From contig BGZK01000010.1 in assembly GCA_005406025.1 (NCBI GenBank), positions 868,001 to 932,000 on the forward strand: DNA of 64,000 nucleotides, in the 5' to 3' direction. Position 1 is the stretch's first letter. Each line of letters opens with the position of its first letter. This DNA comes from Eumeta japonica. Taxonomy: Eukaryota; Arthropoda; Insecta; Lepidoptera; Psychidae. A model generated the notes under the pieces. That model had not been told where the DNA came from, made no database searches, and saw nothing but the letters and a program-made list of their open reading frames with translations. Made by a program: the position numbers and the translations under genes. Of this stretch, positions 1-12,965 are shown piece after piece.

Positions 1-879
1 CGAATGCAATGTAAATAATATTTTGGTAAATAGTTCTAATTTTAAAATTTTGTGAATTTTTATCTTTAAATGTTTTTTCTGTGTGACCAGTTACGTAGCA
101 TACGTTATGTATATTTTTTGTAGTTATTACACTATAAAAGTTGTATAGGAGTCGACAAAAGAATACGTAACACGGTTTACATAGCATTTAAAGATATGAA
201 ACATTTATATATTATACATATTACGGTGCTAAAAAATGATGATATTTGTTTTCGCTCTCAGCCCAAAATATTACAGGATATGTACAAACGAAAATTCTGT
301 CAGAGGCGGAACTCTAAATTTTAATTTTAAGAAGACCTCTATACAACTTAAAGTTTTAACATTTAAATAGACCGGAAAACAGGTTTTTTATAATTGTTTT
401 TCCCAGCAAGGCATAAAGAAATTTATTTTTCATAAAATAAATGAACGTCTGTTTTTCAGCATTAAATATTGAGCAACAAAATTTCATTACGTCAAATTTC
501 AATAGTCAGTATATAAGTTTATACAAATCGTTACAAGTAAAATTTTTCAAAATATCACGCTATTTGAATTTTGCAATTAAACTATTGTAGATAGGACAAA
601 AAGTTAAATGGCGATTGTGTCAAAAAATGTAAAACTTTGAAAAAATTTAACTTTTTGGCACTAATCCTCATTTTTTGGCACACCTTGATTTGTATATTAC
701 GAATTATTCATTATCTTTTATAAATAGGCTATTCGACTTTTTGGAGCACATTTTTACTAGTATTTTTATAAATTATAATAGTTTTCTTTTAGTATATCAC
801 TTGCAAAGTAGAATCACAACTTATCAATAGCATTAGACGTAATATTACATCGAAATTCATAAAAAAAATTGAATGAATT
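1..879. other. AT-rich flank, nothing recognised
   Basis: Low-complexity, A/T-rich non-coding DNA upstream of the first receptor gene. No open frame, repeat unit or transposon domain could be recognised on either strand. Confidence 0.5.
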
Positions 880-1149
880 ACAAATATCCATAGTTTTGTA
901 AGCAAGCAATTACTCGATTGAAAAGAAAGATGATTATTTGAATTAATGAAACGCAATATACGAGAAGCGAAAGGCTCCCTTTGTCCATTATCCAATTGTA
1001 TTTGATGAGTGGATTACATGAAATTCATTTTGTAATTCCATAATTCCATGAAGTATTTCCACACTAATTAAGAATATCGATGAGCGATGTCAATTCGAAA
1101 TTGGCTTTGTTTGAAAGAGACATTCGTCTAAGACACTAAAATAAAAAAA
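880..1149 (+). promoter_or_regulatory. Conserved upstream block of GR-A
   Basis: About 270 bp directly before the GR-A start codon align by eye with 23930-24187 before GR-C. Shared stretches include the 'caagcaattact' run, 'gattatttgaatta', 'atttgatgagtggatta' and 'ggctttgtttg/gggtttgtttg'. DNA beyond this block is not alignable. The block probably holds the 5' UTR and proximal promoter inherited by both duplicates, although no TATA box or start site can be fixed from sequence alone. Confidence 0.5.
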
Positions 1150-1887
1150 ATGTGCAATTCCAAAAATTCATTAAATAAAAAAGATAAAAGTAATATTCTT
1201 TTAAAGAATCTGGTTTATTTATATTTCGTACCTTTTCTGTTTGGACTCGATACGAAATTTCCGTCTATCGTTTGGAGAGATAATTGGTTAATTAGTTTAC
1301 TTTCAAAAGCATACTGCATCGTTGTCGGCACTGCAATAATATACATACAAGTTGTATTTTGTCCGAGACGTGAATATCTTTTAATAAACATATTCATAAT
1401 AGTAGAATACTGCTTGTGTGTGCTGATAGGTTTGACATCAAATAAAGAACGGATCTATAACTTCATGAGAATAATATATGATGTTGACCAAAAACTGTTG
1501 CTCGATGTTAGACATTACAGACAAAGAGCAGTTCTTGCAACGTTTATTCCCTTGGTTTTCGTGTCGTTAAGGGTTTTTTACTCGTTATCGTATTGTTGGT
1601 ACGAGAAAGATTACTGTCAAAAATCGTTGCTGTGGTTTCTTTCGAGCCTGTTTATTGTGGTGGCGGTGGACGTCAACCAGCTTACGCTTATGATGTATTT
1701 TGGAGTATTGCGACACAGAATGGAGCTTTTAAGTCAACGTTTAAAAACTAAACTTTCTAACGTCGCTTTTACACTTACAAACACTAAAGTGAAAATTAAG
1801 AGACATACGAACATAACTGATTATCTTCAAACGTATAGAGTGCTCATGGATGCTATCATTCCTGTACAGCCTTTAATAAATATATCG
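1150..1887 (+). CDS. GR-A exon 1
   Basis: 246 codons from ATG to a GTATGC donor at 1888, phase 0. It covers the intracellular N-terminus and the first five helices, including DTKFPSIVW, the CWYEKDYCQKS loop and a strongly conserved VAVDVNQLTL segment. The ATG sits in an A-rich context and matches the GR-C start in position. Confidence 0.9.
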
Positions 1888-4800
1888 GTATGCCACATCT
1901 TAAAGTGATAAAAAGACGTACTTAAGAATTCTTAATAACCAAATAAAATATAATGGCATTGCAGGTGTGCGTACGGCTTGCTTGCGGCGTTCCAAATGTT
2001 CTGGTGTGGATTTACAATGTCCTCTGCGTAATTAAAGCGAACGTAAGTACATTTTTTAAGTTTTATAGTTATATATTCATTTTATATTTGGTAGTGCTTC
2101 TAGCAGATGAATTGGGCGTCGCGTTTAAATAATTAAATTGTTCTAATGTTTAAAGTTTCCTTATCTGCCGTAAAAATTCTTATACGGTGTAATTTCATTT
2201 ACCGTTAATGACTTTCATTGAAAAAGTTAAAAGGAAAATCATCATAGCAGAATAAGTTGTGCAAGTTAACGAGTAATAGACGATCAACTTACAAATTTAA
2301 GTACTTAAAACTAAAAAACAAATTTCGTCCAAATTAATTTAAAACTATTCAGATCACGTTGTTATTTTTGTAAAACATTTATTAAATAAAAGTGTACAAA
2401 CCATATAAAATTATGGAAATATAACATCACGAACTTTTGCCCACGGCTTCGTTTGCATGGAAATCGTCATCAATTATATTGATCGATTACTCTGTATACA
2501 ATATCCTGATGTTACTTCTGTTTTTGATATCAGTCCTGTATCCGCTTTTAATACCATTCCTGGTCCCGATCTTGATTCTGTTCCTTTTCAAAACATACAT
2601 AATTCACCCGCAGCTCCGACAGCGTGGACATACAACGAATTCCGTCTGGACGGGCAACCGCAGAATAGTTTCGACATAGATTGCAAATGCGACCTTTTTA
2701 TGAGAGCTTTCCCGAATGCTTACTAGTTCAATGAGTCGAAATGAGTGCTAAACTAGATTGTATTGTCATACTTGTTGCAAAACAAGTTTACCTAATACAA
2801 TAAGAAGTCCGGCAAAGCCCATAGACCCATATAGTCAACGTGTGGCACTTCGAATGTTGCTTTTCGTAGAGCACTCGATGTAGGAGGTGAGTTATCCACC
2901 AACTACGATAATCATTACAAGAACAGTAGCGAGTCCCTAAGATTTTAAATACTATTTCGAAGTCAAAATGAACCTCTTTTTGATCAATCACCTATTTGTA
3001 TTCAAGCACTTAGTCGTGATGTGATTAGTCTTTCTAATATTTTTAGAAGTGCTAATAACTTTCAGTAATGCATTTCTACATATACGTCTGTAACATTATG
3101 GTCTAACATTTATAAATCAAATGTGAGCACTATCACATAATCATCGCTTATGGCTGTTTCTTGCTCTTTTAGGTTTTCGAGTATAATTTCTGACACTAAA
3201 CTTTTGGTAAAACACTCCACAGTTCTTTCAATCGCACCGTTATAGTTTGTCGATAGTTTCAATCTTTTAGGACTTTCATTTTGCTTTACTCCAATACGGA
3301 CAGTTTTGACGTAATCGTTGATCTTTCGTTAAGTTCAAATGTGAATTTAGACTTGTATTCTTTAATTTAGAAGTTTGACTATGACCAGTGATTATGGTAT
3401 TAAAAGATACGACGTAATCTGAATTACATAAAAAATAGAGAATACTTTGTTTCATATCAGCAACAAAATCGATAACATTTCAAAAATTTGGTCATATTTT
3501 GTAGGTACTAGCAAGCAGCGGCGGTGACTACATCAAAGTGCGCTGCTCGCCGCCGTCGCTCGCTCGCTGCGACTTATAATACTGTTCCTGCTATTTCTTT
3601 TTAAAAGCCACGTGGGTGCATCGGCGCTCAAGCATTGCGGCCGGCGGCGGCCGTGTACTAAATGTGCTGATTCGCGTGCCTTGTCTTGTCGGTTTGATAC
3701 TTAATAGTTACATCGCTCACTTCAATAATGGCGTGCAGGTATTCAAACATCGATTATACGGAAATGGTGCGAACTTTTCCAACGTGCAATGCAACGTTTC
3801 AGATGCAGTGCGCGTCTATCGTGAGCGGTTCGGAATAAATGTAAACTGAAACACTATGTTAAGTGCGACTCAGTGTCCTCGCGATTTTGAATAATTTAGA
3901 CTTCCGACTTGCGTAGACCATGATGTCAATATCTTAAACATTGAGCTACGAAAGAATATTTTGACATTATTTGAGAAAAATTCCGACTCTAATATCTACC
4001 AATCCGTTTTAGTTTTTATTGTATTGAACCTTAAACGATTAAAAAGTAATTTGCGTAAACGTGCTCGATTACGCATTTAATAAGACAGAAGGCATTTTGA
4101 AAATAGACTACAGTATGTTTAAATACCAAGGTATGCACTGAACTATTTTTTTATATGAATCATAGAGTATTTGGTATCATATTTGGTACGTTTTATTTAG
4201 GAAACATTACCTTTGTAGATATTTTGACAATTAAAATAATTATTTAAAAATGTTCTAGTTGGTATAGCGGACAATTATAACTATTATCTAGCTAATGAGA
4301 AAGGCTCGCGAGGACGGACTCCGTTAGCGTATGGGGAGGGTGACACACATCGACACATCTTTGTACAAAAATAGCACGAGTCAATATAATTTATAACTTA
4401 CTTATAGTTACTTACAAATCTTAATTATTTCATAAAATAAAAATATGTTTCCTAGTCAGGGTGTTTCCGTTTTAATATTCACAGTTACAGTATAATAAAA
4501 GTACGTTGTATAATAAAAGTAATTACGTCATTTCAAACAATAGAAATCTGCTTCTCTTGTATCCATAATACTATTTAGAATGCCCTGTTTTATTGCTCTT
4601 TAACATGTTTGTTTTATGTTTGTTATGTTTTTAATATATATTCATGTTTTGCTGCCTTATGAGAAACATGGAAATATACTGGAGTTCAGAATTTTTTTTC
4701 TTGAATTTTACAGTGTAATTTGATTTCGGTACTTTATAAGTCCAAAATTTATTCCCAGTTATGTTTATCCGTCTATTCATTTTATCTCTATGTCTGGACT

Positions 4801-7800
4801 ACGAAAAAAATATTTATTTGCCAAAATAAATGTATGCTTATTATACATATTTTTGCTGAGTGTTGTTAACATTATAACAATGTCATTATGTTGTAACAGA
4901 CCGGGCACTCGACCTTCTACAATTTTACTTGAGTAATAGAGTTCAGAGGGTCAATGTGAATGACATGACATAATTTGGATCTTTAGTCCATATCGGTGTA
5001 CCACAGGGATCAATTATTGGTCGCTTCCTTATTTTAGTGTGTATATAATACTTACTAAGTCTTGTTAAGGATGTTAATTAGACAGTACTGTTTGCAGATG
5101 ATACTTCTTTGTTATTTAACGTCAAAAGACAACGGCCCTCTTATGACAATATGAATAATGCTATCTATAAGGTAGAAAAATGGTTTTACTGTGAATATCC
5201 TACTTCTTAATAAAATGAAAACAAAATGTATGAGATTCTCACTTCCAAATCGATTCAGAATTATTTTAGTAAGTAACAAAGAATTGGGGCTTATTAATGC
5301 TACTATGTTCTTATGAATTACTTTAGACAACAGATTTCAATGAGGTCCTTATGCGATTAAATTGGCGAAAAGGCTTAGTTCTGCTGCCTATTCAATCAAA
5401 AAAAGAAAAAAAATTATCAGACGTCGAAACTGCTAGATTACTTTATTTTAACTATTTCCATAGTCCTATCTTGTATGGAATCTTGCTCCGCGGAAATGCT
5501 ACTGATATTCGTATAACTTTCGTGCTACGGAAGTGGGCCGTTCACGCTATTTACGAGCTCGGACCTCGTGTATCTCTAATAAATGAGTTTAAGGAAATTG
5601 AAATCTTAACTCTGGTATCCCAATTCGTTTATGAAATTTATAATGTGTAAAAAAATTAAAAATGTTTTAAATAAATGATGACGACATAAACTTAATACCA
5701 AAAACAAAAATAAACCGAGTTTGTATCTTAATTGACTATGCAAATTTCAATTTAGAGGGTCAATCAAAATTTCATTTAGAGGTCTACGTTACGTAATAAG
5801 GTTCCTGTGGAGTTACAAGATTTACCCCTACATACATTTTAGAAATTATTAAACAATCACTCTGTAAAAAAAGTATTACACAATTTCCGAACATTTAGAA
5901 GACAAATATTGGGTACAAGCGGCTCGACTTCTTACTGGGCTCTTTCGTTCATTTATGGTTTTGTATTTGTTTAGGCTACATATGATAAAATTAGAGCTAT
6001 CCTAAGTTTATTGCTCGTTCTTCTTAAGGGAAAACTGCCTTCTGAGGGAGCAGTAAAATGTTAATTCGTAAAAATTATGACACATTTCCAGTGTTATTTT
6101 GTAATCTATGAAATAAAAGTATTTTGAATTTTAAATCTGTTAGTTTTTATGGCATTTATAACGATTGTTGTTTTAGTAGTGTTTAAATACAAGCCGATTT
6201 CTTGGTTGACTGCATTAAGTTCCTAAATCATTTTCTCTAGTTGAGCTGTAGTTACAGAAAAAAGAATGATATCATCAAGGAACCAGAGATTGTTTAATAA
6301 TAAGCCTTTTATATTTATTCCTTTTCTTTTCCACTTTAAATTCTTCATAATACTTTCGACAACAGTTATAAAAGATTTAGGCGAGAGAAAATCACTCTGT
6401 GTGACTCATCTGCGGGATGAGTTGATATATGACTTATTAACATAGGTCAAAATAATTCGCTAGTTCCGTTCCTTGAGAGTATGTTCAGCCTCAGGTCCTG
6501 GATGTTGTTATGATTGTAACCTAACCTAACCTACACTGGTCTAGCGTGGCTTAATATTCTAATCCCTCAGTATGAAATATAATATATAGGTTGTATATAC
6601 ACCTCCTAACCGTTGTAAGATACACCTCCGTAGTGGTGTGATAGACGACTGATACAATTTATTTCTGTTTAATCGAATTTTTCTCTAATCATTTCAGACA
6701 TTCGTTCTTCATACTGTCATACTAGTTTTGAAAGCATTTCATGTTTCAATTGTACCATGTTTACCTGGATTCCTTGCGGAAAATATTGTATCAGAAGTAG
6801 AAAAAATAAAATCACTGTTGTTGGAGAAGGTCATCGATTGCCAAAGTGAGAAATTTTAATATGTTTTATGTTTTAAAATAAGATTATATAGAATATATCA
6901 TATAAGTTATTTTCAAAAGGAGTAAGTAAAAATATTACTTTTCACTTGGTATGACATACACATACATGTCTTTCTTCTCTGGCTTTATTCAATCGTTTTA
7001 TAGGTTCAAATCATATAGAAAAGATAAAGAATTAAAAGGAAGCCTGGGTGAAGTCAATCATTTTGAAGGTTTAAACCTTGAGATATTATAGAATTTCACG
7101 AAAAACACCAAACCGTTAGGCAGAGACCATGAATTTCCACGTGGTTACGATCTTGGCATATGTCTCTTGCTCCTCTACCATCCATTAATCGTTTTATGCA
7201 CGCTCGTTGGTTTCGGAAATTTAAAATTTAGCCCCCATTTAAAATATCAACAATTAGATCTGATTAAGATTCTTTTGTCGGCCTTTGAAAATCTTACGCA
7301 GATTAGAGGTAACCCCTTGCCGGCTTTTCCATTACAAACAATCGCAAATTTTCTTGAAATGTCAGTTTACTTCCATACACTTAAAGAATTGTTTGAGGAT
7401 GTTTTTGATATTTGAGTATATCTAATAGATGAAGCAAGAGAGATATGCAAAGATTGTAACACGTTGGAATCTGTATTATTTGCCTATTCTTTTAAGAAAC
7501 AATCTGAGTTTATAAAAACTAAGATGCATTGGGTGCACATATTCGCAACCTTTTGCTCGTTTATAAATTCATTCTGAGGAAATAATCCAACTCGTGAGTG
7601 TAATTGATGACTTTGTATAACGACAGACCAATAAGTAGCGATATATTCATATCTGTTTTCGCCACCTTTACTTTCTTGTGTTTCTCAATTACGCATAGGA
7701 TACTGAGCCGCCTATATTTCATCAACTGGCGGACATCGTCAGTGTTTTCGTCCATTCTTCTGTATTTATTCATAACATCTAAAAGGACTTTTTTAGTCCG

Positions 7801-8171
7801 CGTCTCGTATCAAATTAGAATATCTCATTATGGTGTGCTTCTTAGAGTTCTAAAAATTACAAGTAACTTTATTATAGACTTTGACAATTAATAATATAGA
7901 TATATCATTTCTGTTTTAATATTCGTCTGGTTATTAATCCATTACATTTGAAAATTGGAACTTAATAGAATGATCAAATTAAGTGCATAATTTTTCAGGC
8001 GAAGAAGAAAAGCGAGACATACAGCTTTTTCTATATTACGTTGAGATGCGTCCGTTCAAGTACCGCATCTGGAGGACCATCACCGTGGACGTCGGTCTGC
8101 CCATCGGCCTCATCAACTTTTATACGACGTATATCATTGTTATTATACAATTTTCGCATTTGTATGGGTAA
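1150..8171 (+). CDS. GR-A: intact gustatory receptor gene, four exons
   Basis: Seven-transmembrane chemoreceptor of the insect gustatory receptor family, expected to be a ligand-gated cation channel in taste-neuron membranes. The four exons (1150-1887, 1965-2042, 6698-6845, 7999-8171) join in phases 0, 0 and 1 to 1137 nt, 378 residues plus stop. Hydrophobic segments lie near residues 20-35, 53-72, 79-100, 128-148, 157-178, 250-270, 275-295 and 345-370. Not all of these need be membrane helices. The C-terminus has TYIIVIIQF, the family signature TYhhhhhQF. The length fits the usual 350-450 residues. GR-C is a close paralogue with identical exon lengths. Intron 1 is 77 bp, intron 2 is 4,655 bp and filled with LINE debris, and intron 3 is 1,153 bp. 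The ligand is unknown; the divergent sequence suggests a bitter-type receptor, which is inference. Confidence 0.9.
1965..2042 (+). CDS. GR-A exon 2
   Basis: A 26-codon exon between a GCAG acceptor (1961-1964) and a GTAAGT donor (2043), phase 0 at both ends. It encodes VCVRLACGVPNVLVWIYN and onward, aligning residue for residue with the 78-nt exons of GR-C and GR-D. Confidence 0.85.
2043..4885. other. GR-A intron 2, first part; unassigned repeats
   Basis: AT-rich intron. Around 2430-2480 is 'ttttgcccacggcttcgtttgc', a tract common in lepidopteran repeats. It is followed by two overlapping short open frames (2437-2679 and 2457-2726) that resemble nothing I know. A GC-rich patch lies at 3515-3680 (CGG/GCC-rich). 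No domain could be assigned. Confidence 0.4.
4895..6065 (+). mobile_element. LINE fragment (jockey/CR1-like reverse transcriptase)
   Basis: Broken reading frames give in order a thumb-like RALDLLQFYLSNRVQRV, then GVPQGSIIG (RT block B), then FADDTSLLF at about 5093-5119, the catalytic Asp-Asp motif. There follow SDVETARLLYFNYFHSPILYGILL and a C-terminal WAVHAIYELGPRVSL. Several stops and frame changes make it dead. The 3' part (about 5790-6060) recurs at about 60980-61260, so the same family inserted in GR-A and GR-D. It lies in sense orientation inside GR-A intron 2. Confidence 0.75.
6150..6420 (-). mobile_element. RTE-type LINE fragment, RT core
   Basis: The minus strand reads SFITVVESIMKNLKWKRKGINI, then FLDDIILFSVTTAQLEKMI with one stop, then NQEIGLYLNTTKTTIV. 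This is the palm motif region of RTE LINE reverse transcriptases; both catalytic Asp residues are kept. Only this piece survives. It is related to, but diverged from, the longer RTE copy at 45.9-49.8 kb. A piece near 7090-7200 (minus) may be from the same element's C-terminus, but this is weak. Confidence 0.65.
6698..6845 (+). CDS. GR-A exon 3
   Basis: 148 nt after a TTTCAG acceptor, ending before a GTGAGA donor with one base of the split codon. It encodes a helix beginning TFVLHTVILVLKAFHVS and a charged stretch SEVEKIKSLLLEK. GR-C and GR-D have the same exon length. Confidence 0.88.
7560..7890. other. Conserved block in intron 3 of GR-A
   Basis: Aligns with 21905-22280 (GR-B) and 44510-44790 (GR-C), for example at the shared 'aac(g/g)acagacca...agta.cgat' start and the 'caattag(a/g)atatc' end. 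It keeps open frames on both strands in GR-A and GR-C, but they do not agree well between paralogues, so coding is doubtful. It may be ancestral intron sequence carried along by duplication, or a regulatory segment. Confidence 0.5.
7999..8171 (+). CDS. GR-A exon 4 (C-terminus)
   Basis: Acceptor TTTTTCAG then 173 nt to TAA. It encodes EEEKRDIQLFLYYVEMRPFKYRIW, the loop before the last helix, and the GR signature TYIIVIIQF, ending SHLYG-stop. Joined to exon 3 the split codon reads AGC (Ser). Confidence 0.9.
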
Positions 8172-9612
8172 TTGTATAAGTAAGTCTCTATTGACTTTGC
8201 TTGTTTTATGTATTTTTGCTCGTTTGAAAAATCACTAAATTTATCATCGATCAATTGGCTCATTTTAGACTATTGTCAGGTGTATTGAGAAGTTAAAAAA
8301 CGGTGTAGAGGTAGGTAATTAAGCGTAATCTTTGGAAAAAGTTAGAAATCATCGTATCAAATGTTGATACAAAGGATAAAATTACCATTGCGGCCACTTT
8401 CAAAGATTATGTATTACATTGGAGAATTAGATAACTTTTATTGTTATTAAGCGATTTTTACTTTAAATAATCGAGAACTAATTCATAATCGTCGTAACTG
8501 AACGAGGATGTTAACCAGTTGTGTTCTGTCACCCAGAGACATTTTCCTGCTAATTAGTAATTACATTGTTTTGTATTTGTATTTATGAAAAATTTAAAAG
8601 CTTGCATACAGGTTCTAAATCAGTCTGATCTTATTAATGTTTATTTTGACGTAGTAATAATTACAAGAGTTCAGTTACGAGGATGTTAACCTTAAAAGTA
8701 AATATTTTTATAATTTATATTTTGATTTCACTTTTGTAATGTATTTGTATTAATTTGAGTATTTTTTTCAAAGAATATATTATGCAAATTGACGATTATT
8801 GTATATTTGTTACAGTATGCCTGAAGAAGTTAAAAATAAATCAACAAAACGTTGCATTTTTTTTTAATACAAAATCCCATTAATTTTGTCCATGTTCCCA
8901 AGATTTTTGGTTTTAAATAAATTTGAGATTTTACTACAAATTTATACATATTTCACAACATTGTGTTATCAAGTTATGTTTAGATATTGATATAGAGACA
9001 ATTTATTATTAATAATATGACCTGTATTGTTGGATATGGTCTTATAACTTGAACTAAGTGATATATTTGTGTATTTTGATTTATATAATTAGGTGAAGTA
9101 TCAATGACTTTATTGGTTGGATACAATGTTGATAATAGGTTTAATTGTAATTAATTAGGTGAGATGTGAACTATCGCTTCATTTGACTATTTAGGTATAT
9201 TTGTTGACTTATTTGATTGATTAATTGATATTCAATGTGATATGATTCGATTTCATTCGATTTTGTTTTATTTAAAATGATTATTTCAATTCATGATGGG
9301 AATTGTGTTACTATTGTTTATATATCCACTTTGCAAGTTTAAATTATGTTGCAAGTGTGTGTCCCTTTACATGAACGTAATAAGTAATGGCGATGTACGC
9401 GCTTTGCTGCTGCATTTCTAAGAGAAAAAAAAAGAGAAAGAGGCATATTACGTTTGTATTTAAACATTTGATTGGAAAACAATAAAGCCGGATAGTTCGC
9501 CATCGCTGAGGGTGAAACAAGTCAGTCGATTTCGAATTACGGGAGACGAGGTCACTACGATGGTCACGGACCTGGAAGTATCCGCGGGTTAATCAAGATT
9601 TTGGGATTTATT
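8172..9612. other. AT-rich intergenic DNA after GR-A
   Basis: No gene recognised. From about 8900 to 9350 it is very T- and A-rich with loosely repeated 'tgatt/ttgat' words. The piece 9360-9600 is more balanced and seems to belong to the repeat that follows. Confidence 0.45.
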
Positions 9613-10120
9613 TTTGACGTGACAACGTCTAATAACTCGATATTACGGGCTGCATGCACGAAAAAGTTGATGTCGTTGTCCCGTTACGCTCGATGTCCCG
9701 TTCCGCAAGCGAGGCTCGAGTGGTCGGCTCAGTTCGTTTCGTGCTGCATCTATCTCCCCTCTACTCGATCAGCCTAGCACAAAAGATACACGTGAACTGT
9801 TTTCGTCAAATGTTTATGAAGTGAAGTGAAATGTTATTGTGATTTTCATATGTTTAATATTGCGACAATAATGGTAAGTAATTCTTGCATTTAAAAATCT
9901 CATTGTTCAAGCTTATGTGTTTAATCTTTTCATTAATATTTCTTTTATTATTTATTAGTTAAAAAGTAGCCTCGGTCGGCGAGAGCAGTAATGATAGGTT
10001 ATGTTACAATTGACTGAAAACAATGAAGATTCATATAATTGAGAGTATCAACAATTAACTTTTCTCCTTGTGTCGTTCTGTATATTATAGTACTGTAATG
10101 TTTGACGTTGTCACGTCAAA
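9613..10120. repeat. 508-bp unit bounded by 17-bp inverted repeats
   Basis: A 17-bp word at 9613-9629 (containing TTGACGTGACAACGT) returns perfectly inverted at 10104-10120. The inside of the left end (9614-9720) is homologous to the minus strand of about 55440-55570, sharing the 'ggctgca...gcacgaaaaag' and 'cgttgtc.cgtt' tracts. Near 9870-9885 an ATG is directly followed by GTAAGT, which looks like a spliced 5' exon of a larger mobile element. The family is not identified. Confidence 0.5.
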
Positions 10121-11589
10121 CTACCGTCCGTAAACCGACTTTACAGACAACGATTTTTAGTTACCTCCATACGAGTACTAAATACAGCGAAGCGGCATTC
10201 AGCAATCCAGCGAAGAAATTACTGAACGTGGCTAACAGGAAAGCAACCACTATTACTATTTTTTGTTATATTATCTTTAATTTGCGCAGATTTCCTAATA
10301 AATAGTTGTATTTCAGGCTGGCAGTTCATTCGCCTGAATGAGCACTGGCTCCCGAGAGCTTCCTAATTTTGAAATACAGTTCCCGAGATATTAGATTTAC
10401 CCTTTGGCGTTTGATCTATTTCAGTAATGTCATATTTAGAATTGCCGGAGTTAGATGAGTAAGCTTATACACATCAGAACTTTTCGTCGAAGGTTACATG
10501 AGACCTGATGTGGGGCTCTATTTGCAAAGATGTTAGGTCAAACTCCTGGCTCTACTGCAAATTGAACTCTTATCCGTAAAGGTGGTTCTCATACACAAAA
10601 ATTAAACATTGTAATAGTCATGTAATAAGTAATTTTCTAAAATAAGTATAGTATAAATGTAGAAAATCTAGCACAATACGATGTTGATATCTATATTTAA
10701 AAACTAAACTACAAGATATTACTCTCTTATATTTAATAAATTTTATTTATTTCCCTCTATGTAATTCTGTTGCATATTATTTTATTTTACTGTGTATTAT
10801 GTGTTTGCTTACTGCATTGTAATTTTAAGGTGTAATTTATTTAAAGGATTTATGACATTAGTCTTTCAATAGGTACTCTCTGTGTGCTCTAGTGCAGGTA
10901 TAAAATTAGACCATAAATTTGTTTGATTCTGTTGAAATTAGTAGTTTATTGAATATTATTTGTCTTGTTTAGGACTTGAATACCTGCTGATACTTTGATC
11001 AATATATTATTTTACTTGACTACATTATAGATATTTTTATAATAAGCTTTTACATTGTTAGCCTTAGTGCTAAAGACGATTATTTTGAGGTTGCAATGCT
11101 TGAGAATTCTCGAGTGTAAGACTTTATTTTACACAGACATTTTAAATGTGACCAAAACTCAGAAAATAATCATTTTCTTTCCTTGTAATTGACTTGTAAC
11201 TGCCGTATGGTTTGTGCGGTTCCGCTGTCCCAAATAACACATTAACTAGACCGCGCAAAAATGTGCTGCTTGAACCCCAAATTCAAAAAACAGAGTTAGA
11301 CTGAGATCGCTCTAATACCTAAAGGTTTCAATACGGAAAACTTATATTGGTACCACATATCGAACGAGCGGGGAAAACCCCCGTCGCTGTAAGCACGAGA
11401 AGAGAACAAACAACTCCATTTTTCGTGGAACGTGAAAATATGCGATACTAAACATCAGCCCGTGAAGTTTCGCGACAATCCGATAAAACTTAGGTTCATA
11501 TCGTGAATCCTGGGAGAGATAACTTTTGTTCCCAATTCAAATCCTGACTGTTTCGCGCTTCATAATTTTACTGATTTTTTTGACTAGAC
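10121..11589. other. Unassigned intergenic DNA
   Basis: Mixed AT-rich sequence. The tract 11220-11540 is less AT-rich and looks repeat-derived, but no domain or family is recognised. The 67-codon frame at 10102-10305 has no recognisable motif. Confidence 0.35.
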
Positions 11590-12010
11590 GATCACGCGTG
11601 CTAAAGCACAATTTATAATTAAGCAGTAGATAAATATGTAAACCGCATAGGGTGTCGTTTCAATATCCTATTCCTTTTTAAAATGTTGGTAATGCATTGA
11701 TGGTTTTAAGTTATAGTTATAAATTAAATCCTCTCCAACTTTCAATCCCATCCAAGTCCCATGAAGATTGGTTTAGTTGTTTTACAGTTCATTTTGGACA
11801 AACATCGCGATGATGGATTTTGATATATAAGGATTAATCCAATGAAATTACCAAACTTCATATCTAACTTCAGCTACTAAACTTTACAGGATCACTTGCT
11901 AGGCTAATCTGAAGATTAGTTGTTATCAATATCGGTCCAGCTGTTTCGGAGTCCATAGGGAACATATATACGTACATACATGTATCGACTTTTATATACA
12001 AAGATATAGT
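11590..12010 (+). mobile_element. Non-coding tail of a lepidopteran interspersed repeat
   Basis: Contains 'aatatcggtccagctgtttcggag' near 11929-11952 followed by 'catacatgtatcgacttttatatacaaaga'. This is a non-coding 3' tail found on many lepidopteran LINE/Helitron-like repeats. No coding part is attached. Confidence 0.5.
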
Positions 12011-12744
12011 CTACATATAGCCACCTCAATATCGAGTTAAATTGTCTTTACTTGATATTATCGCGCTTCGGCATCAAGTTAGCTTCAAACGCATATTTTA
12101 TATTATACAATTAAAAAAGGTAGAAACGACACAATTCTGTATTCGTATTAATAGGTTGCGGATGACTAGCTTTTGTCACATCTCAAGATGAACTCGATTG
12201 TAATGCAGTGCGACAGAAGTTAGTCAGTGCTTTACAGATATGTGTATAAAATTTGATACGTATGATTATTCGATTTGTGTTTTTTGGCACTAAAATTGAC
12301 GAGTTTAAGAAAATGCTATCGTTTTTAAGGTGATATAAATTCCACATAGATACTTAAACAAATATTTTTACTTCTATAACGTTAGCATTATTGGACAGAC
12401 CACAAGTAGTTTATCCAGTGTATTATAATAACAATAAATAAAAGTCAGTGCTAAAATATAGCAAGATTATCCCAATACTTATTGCAATTTAAATGTTCAA
12501 AAATAACGTGATAAATATGCACTGAGGTACAATGACATCATAACATAAAAGGCCAAATCGAAATTACGACTACACAAAATTTTACACATCAAATAATACA
12601 AATTTACATACAAATGTAGAGTACTTATTTTCTTTTCACAATTAGCATAAAAATATGGATAGAGGAAGTGACTCCACAACAAGCGATTTCTTACACTTGA
12701 ATGAATCAATTGTAAAGATTAACGATTAATAAAAATAATCGGAT
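12011..12744. other. AT-rich DNA, nothing recognised
   Basis: No gene, repeat boundary or domain could be recognised on either strand. Confidence 0.4.
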
Positions 12745-12965
12745 TTACGATTTAATACTACATTTTAAGTGAATGCGTGAATTGTGTGAAGACTTTGAGG
12801 TGGGCGGAGCTGAGGACGGCGGGGCCGAGTACAGGTTGCGCGGCGTCTGCGTGTAACACACGCCACGCACTGCTTTTCTAAGGGTTGATCTCCTCCTTCT
12901 AAGGTATTCCACATGTTGAAGAAACTGCTCCACTACTCGATGTCATAGAGCTTGAAAGTCTTGAA
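12745..12965 (-). other. GC-rich island with a 62-codon open frame
   Basis: A patch clearly less AT-rich than its surroundings. The minus strand reads YLRRRRSTLRKAVRGV, then a Tyr/Pro/Ser-rich stretch, NLYSAPPSSAPPTSKSS. It could be an orphan host exon, a processed fragment or part of a repeat. No start, splice pair or partner exon could be defined, so no function is proposed. Confidence 0.3.

Noticed and set aside
2437..2726. Two overlapping small frames in GR-A intron 2
   Set aside because: Overlapping in different frames, no conserved motif, and adjacent to a repeat-like tract.
6519..6534. Three CCTAA units, like the insect telomeric repeat TTAGG
   Set aside because: Only three units and no telomere-associated element next to them; too short to mean anything.
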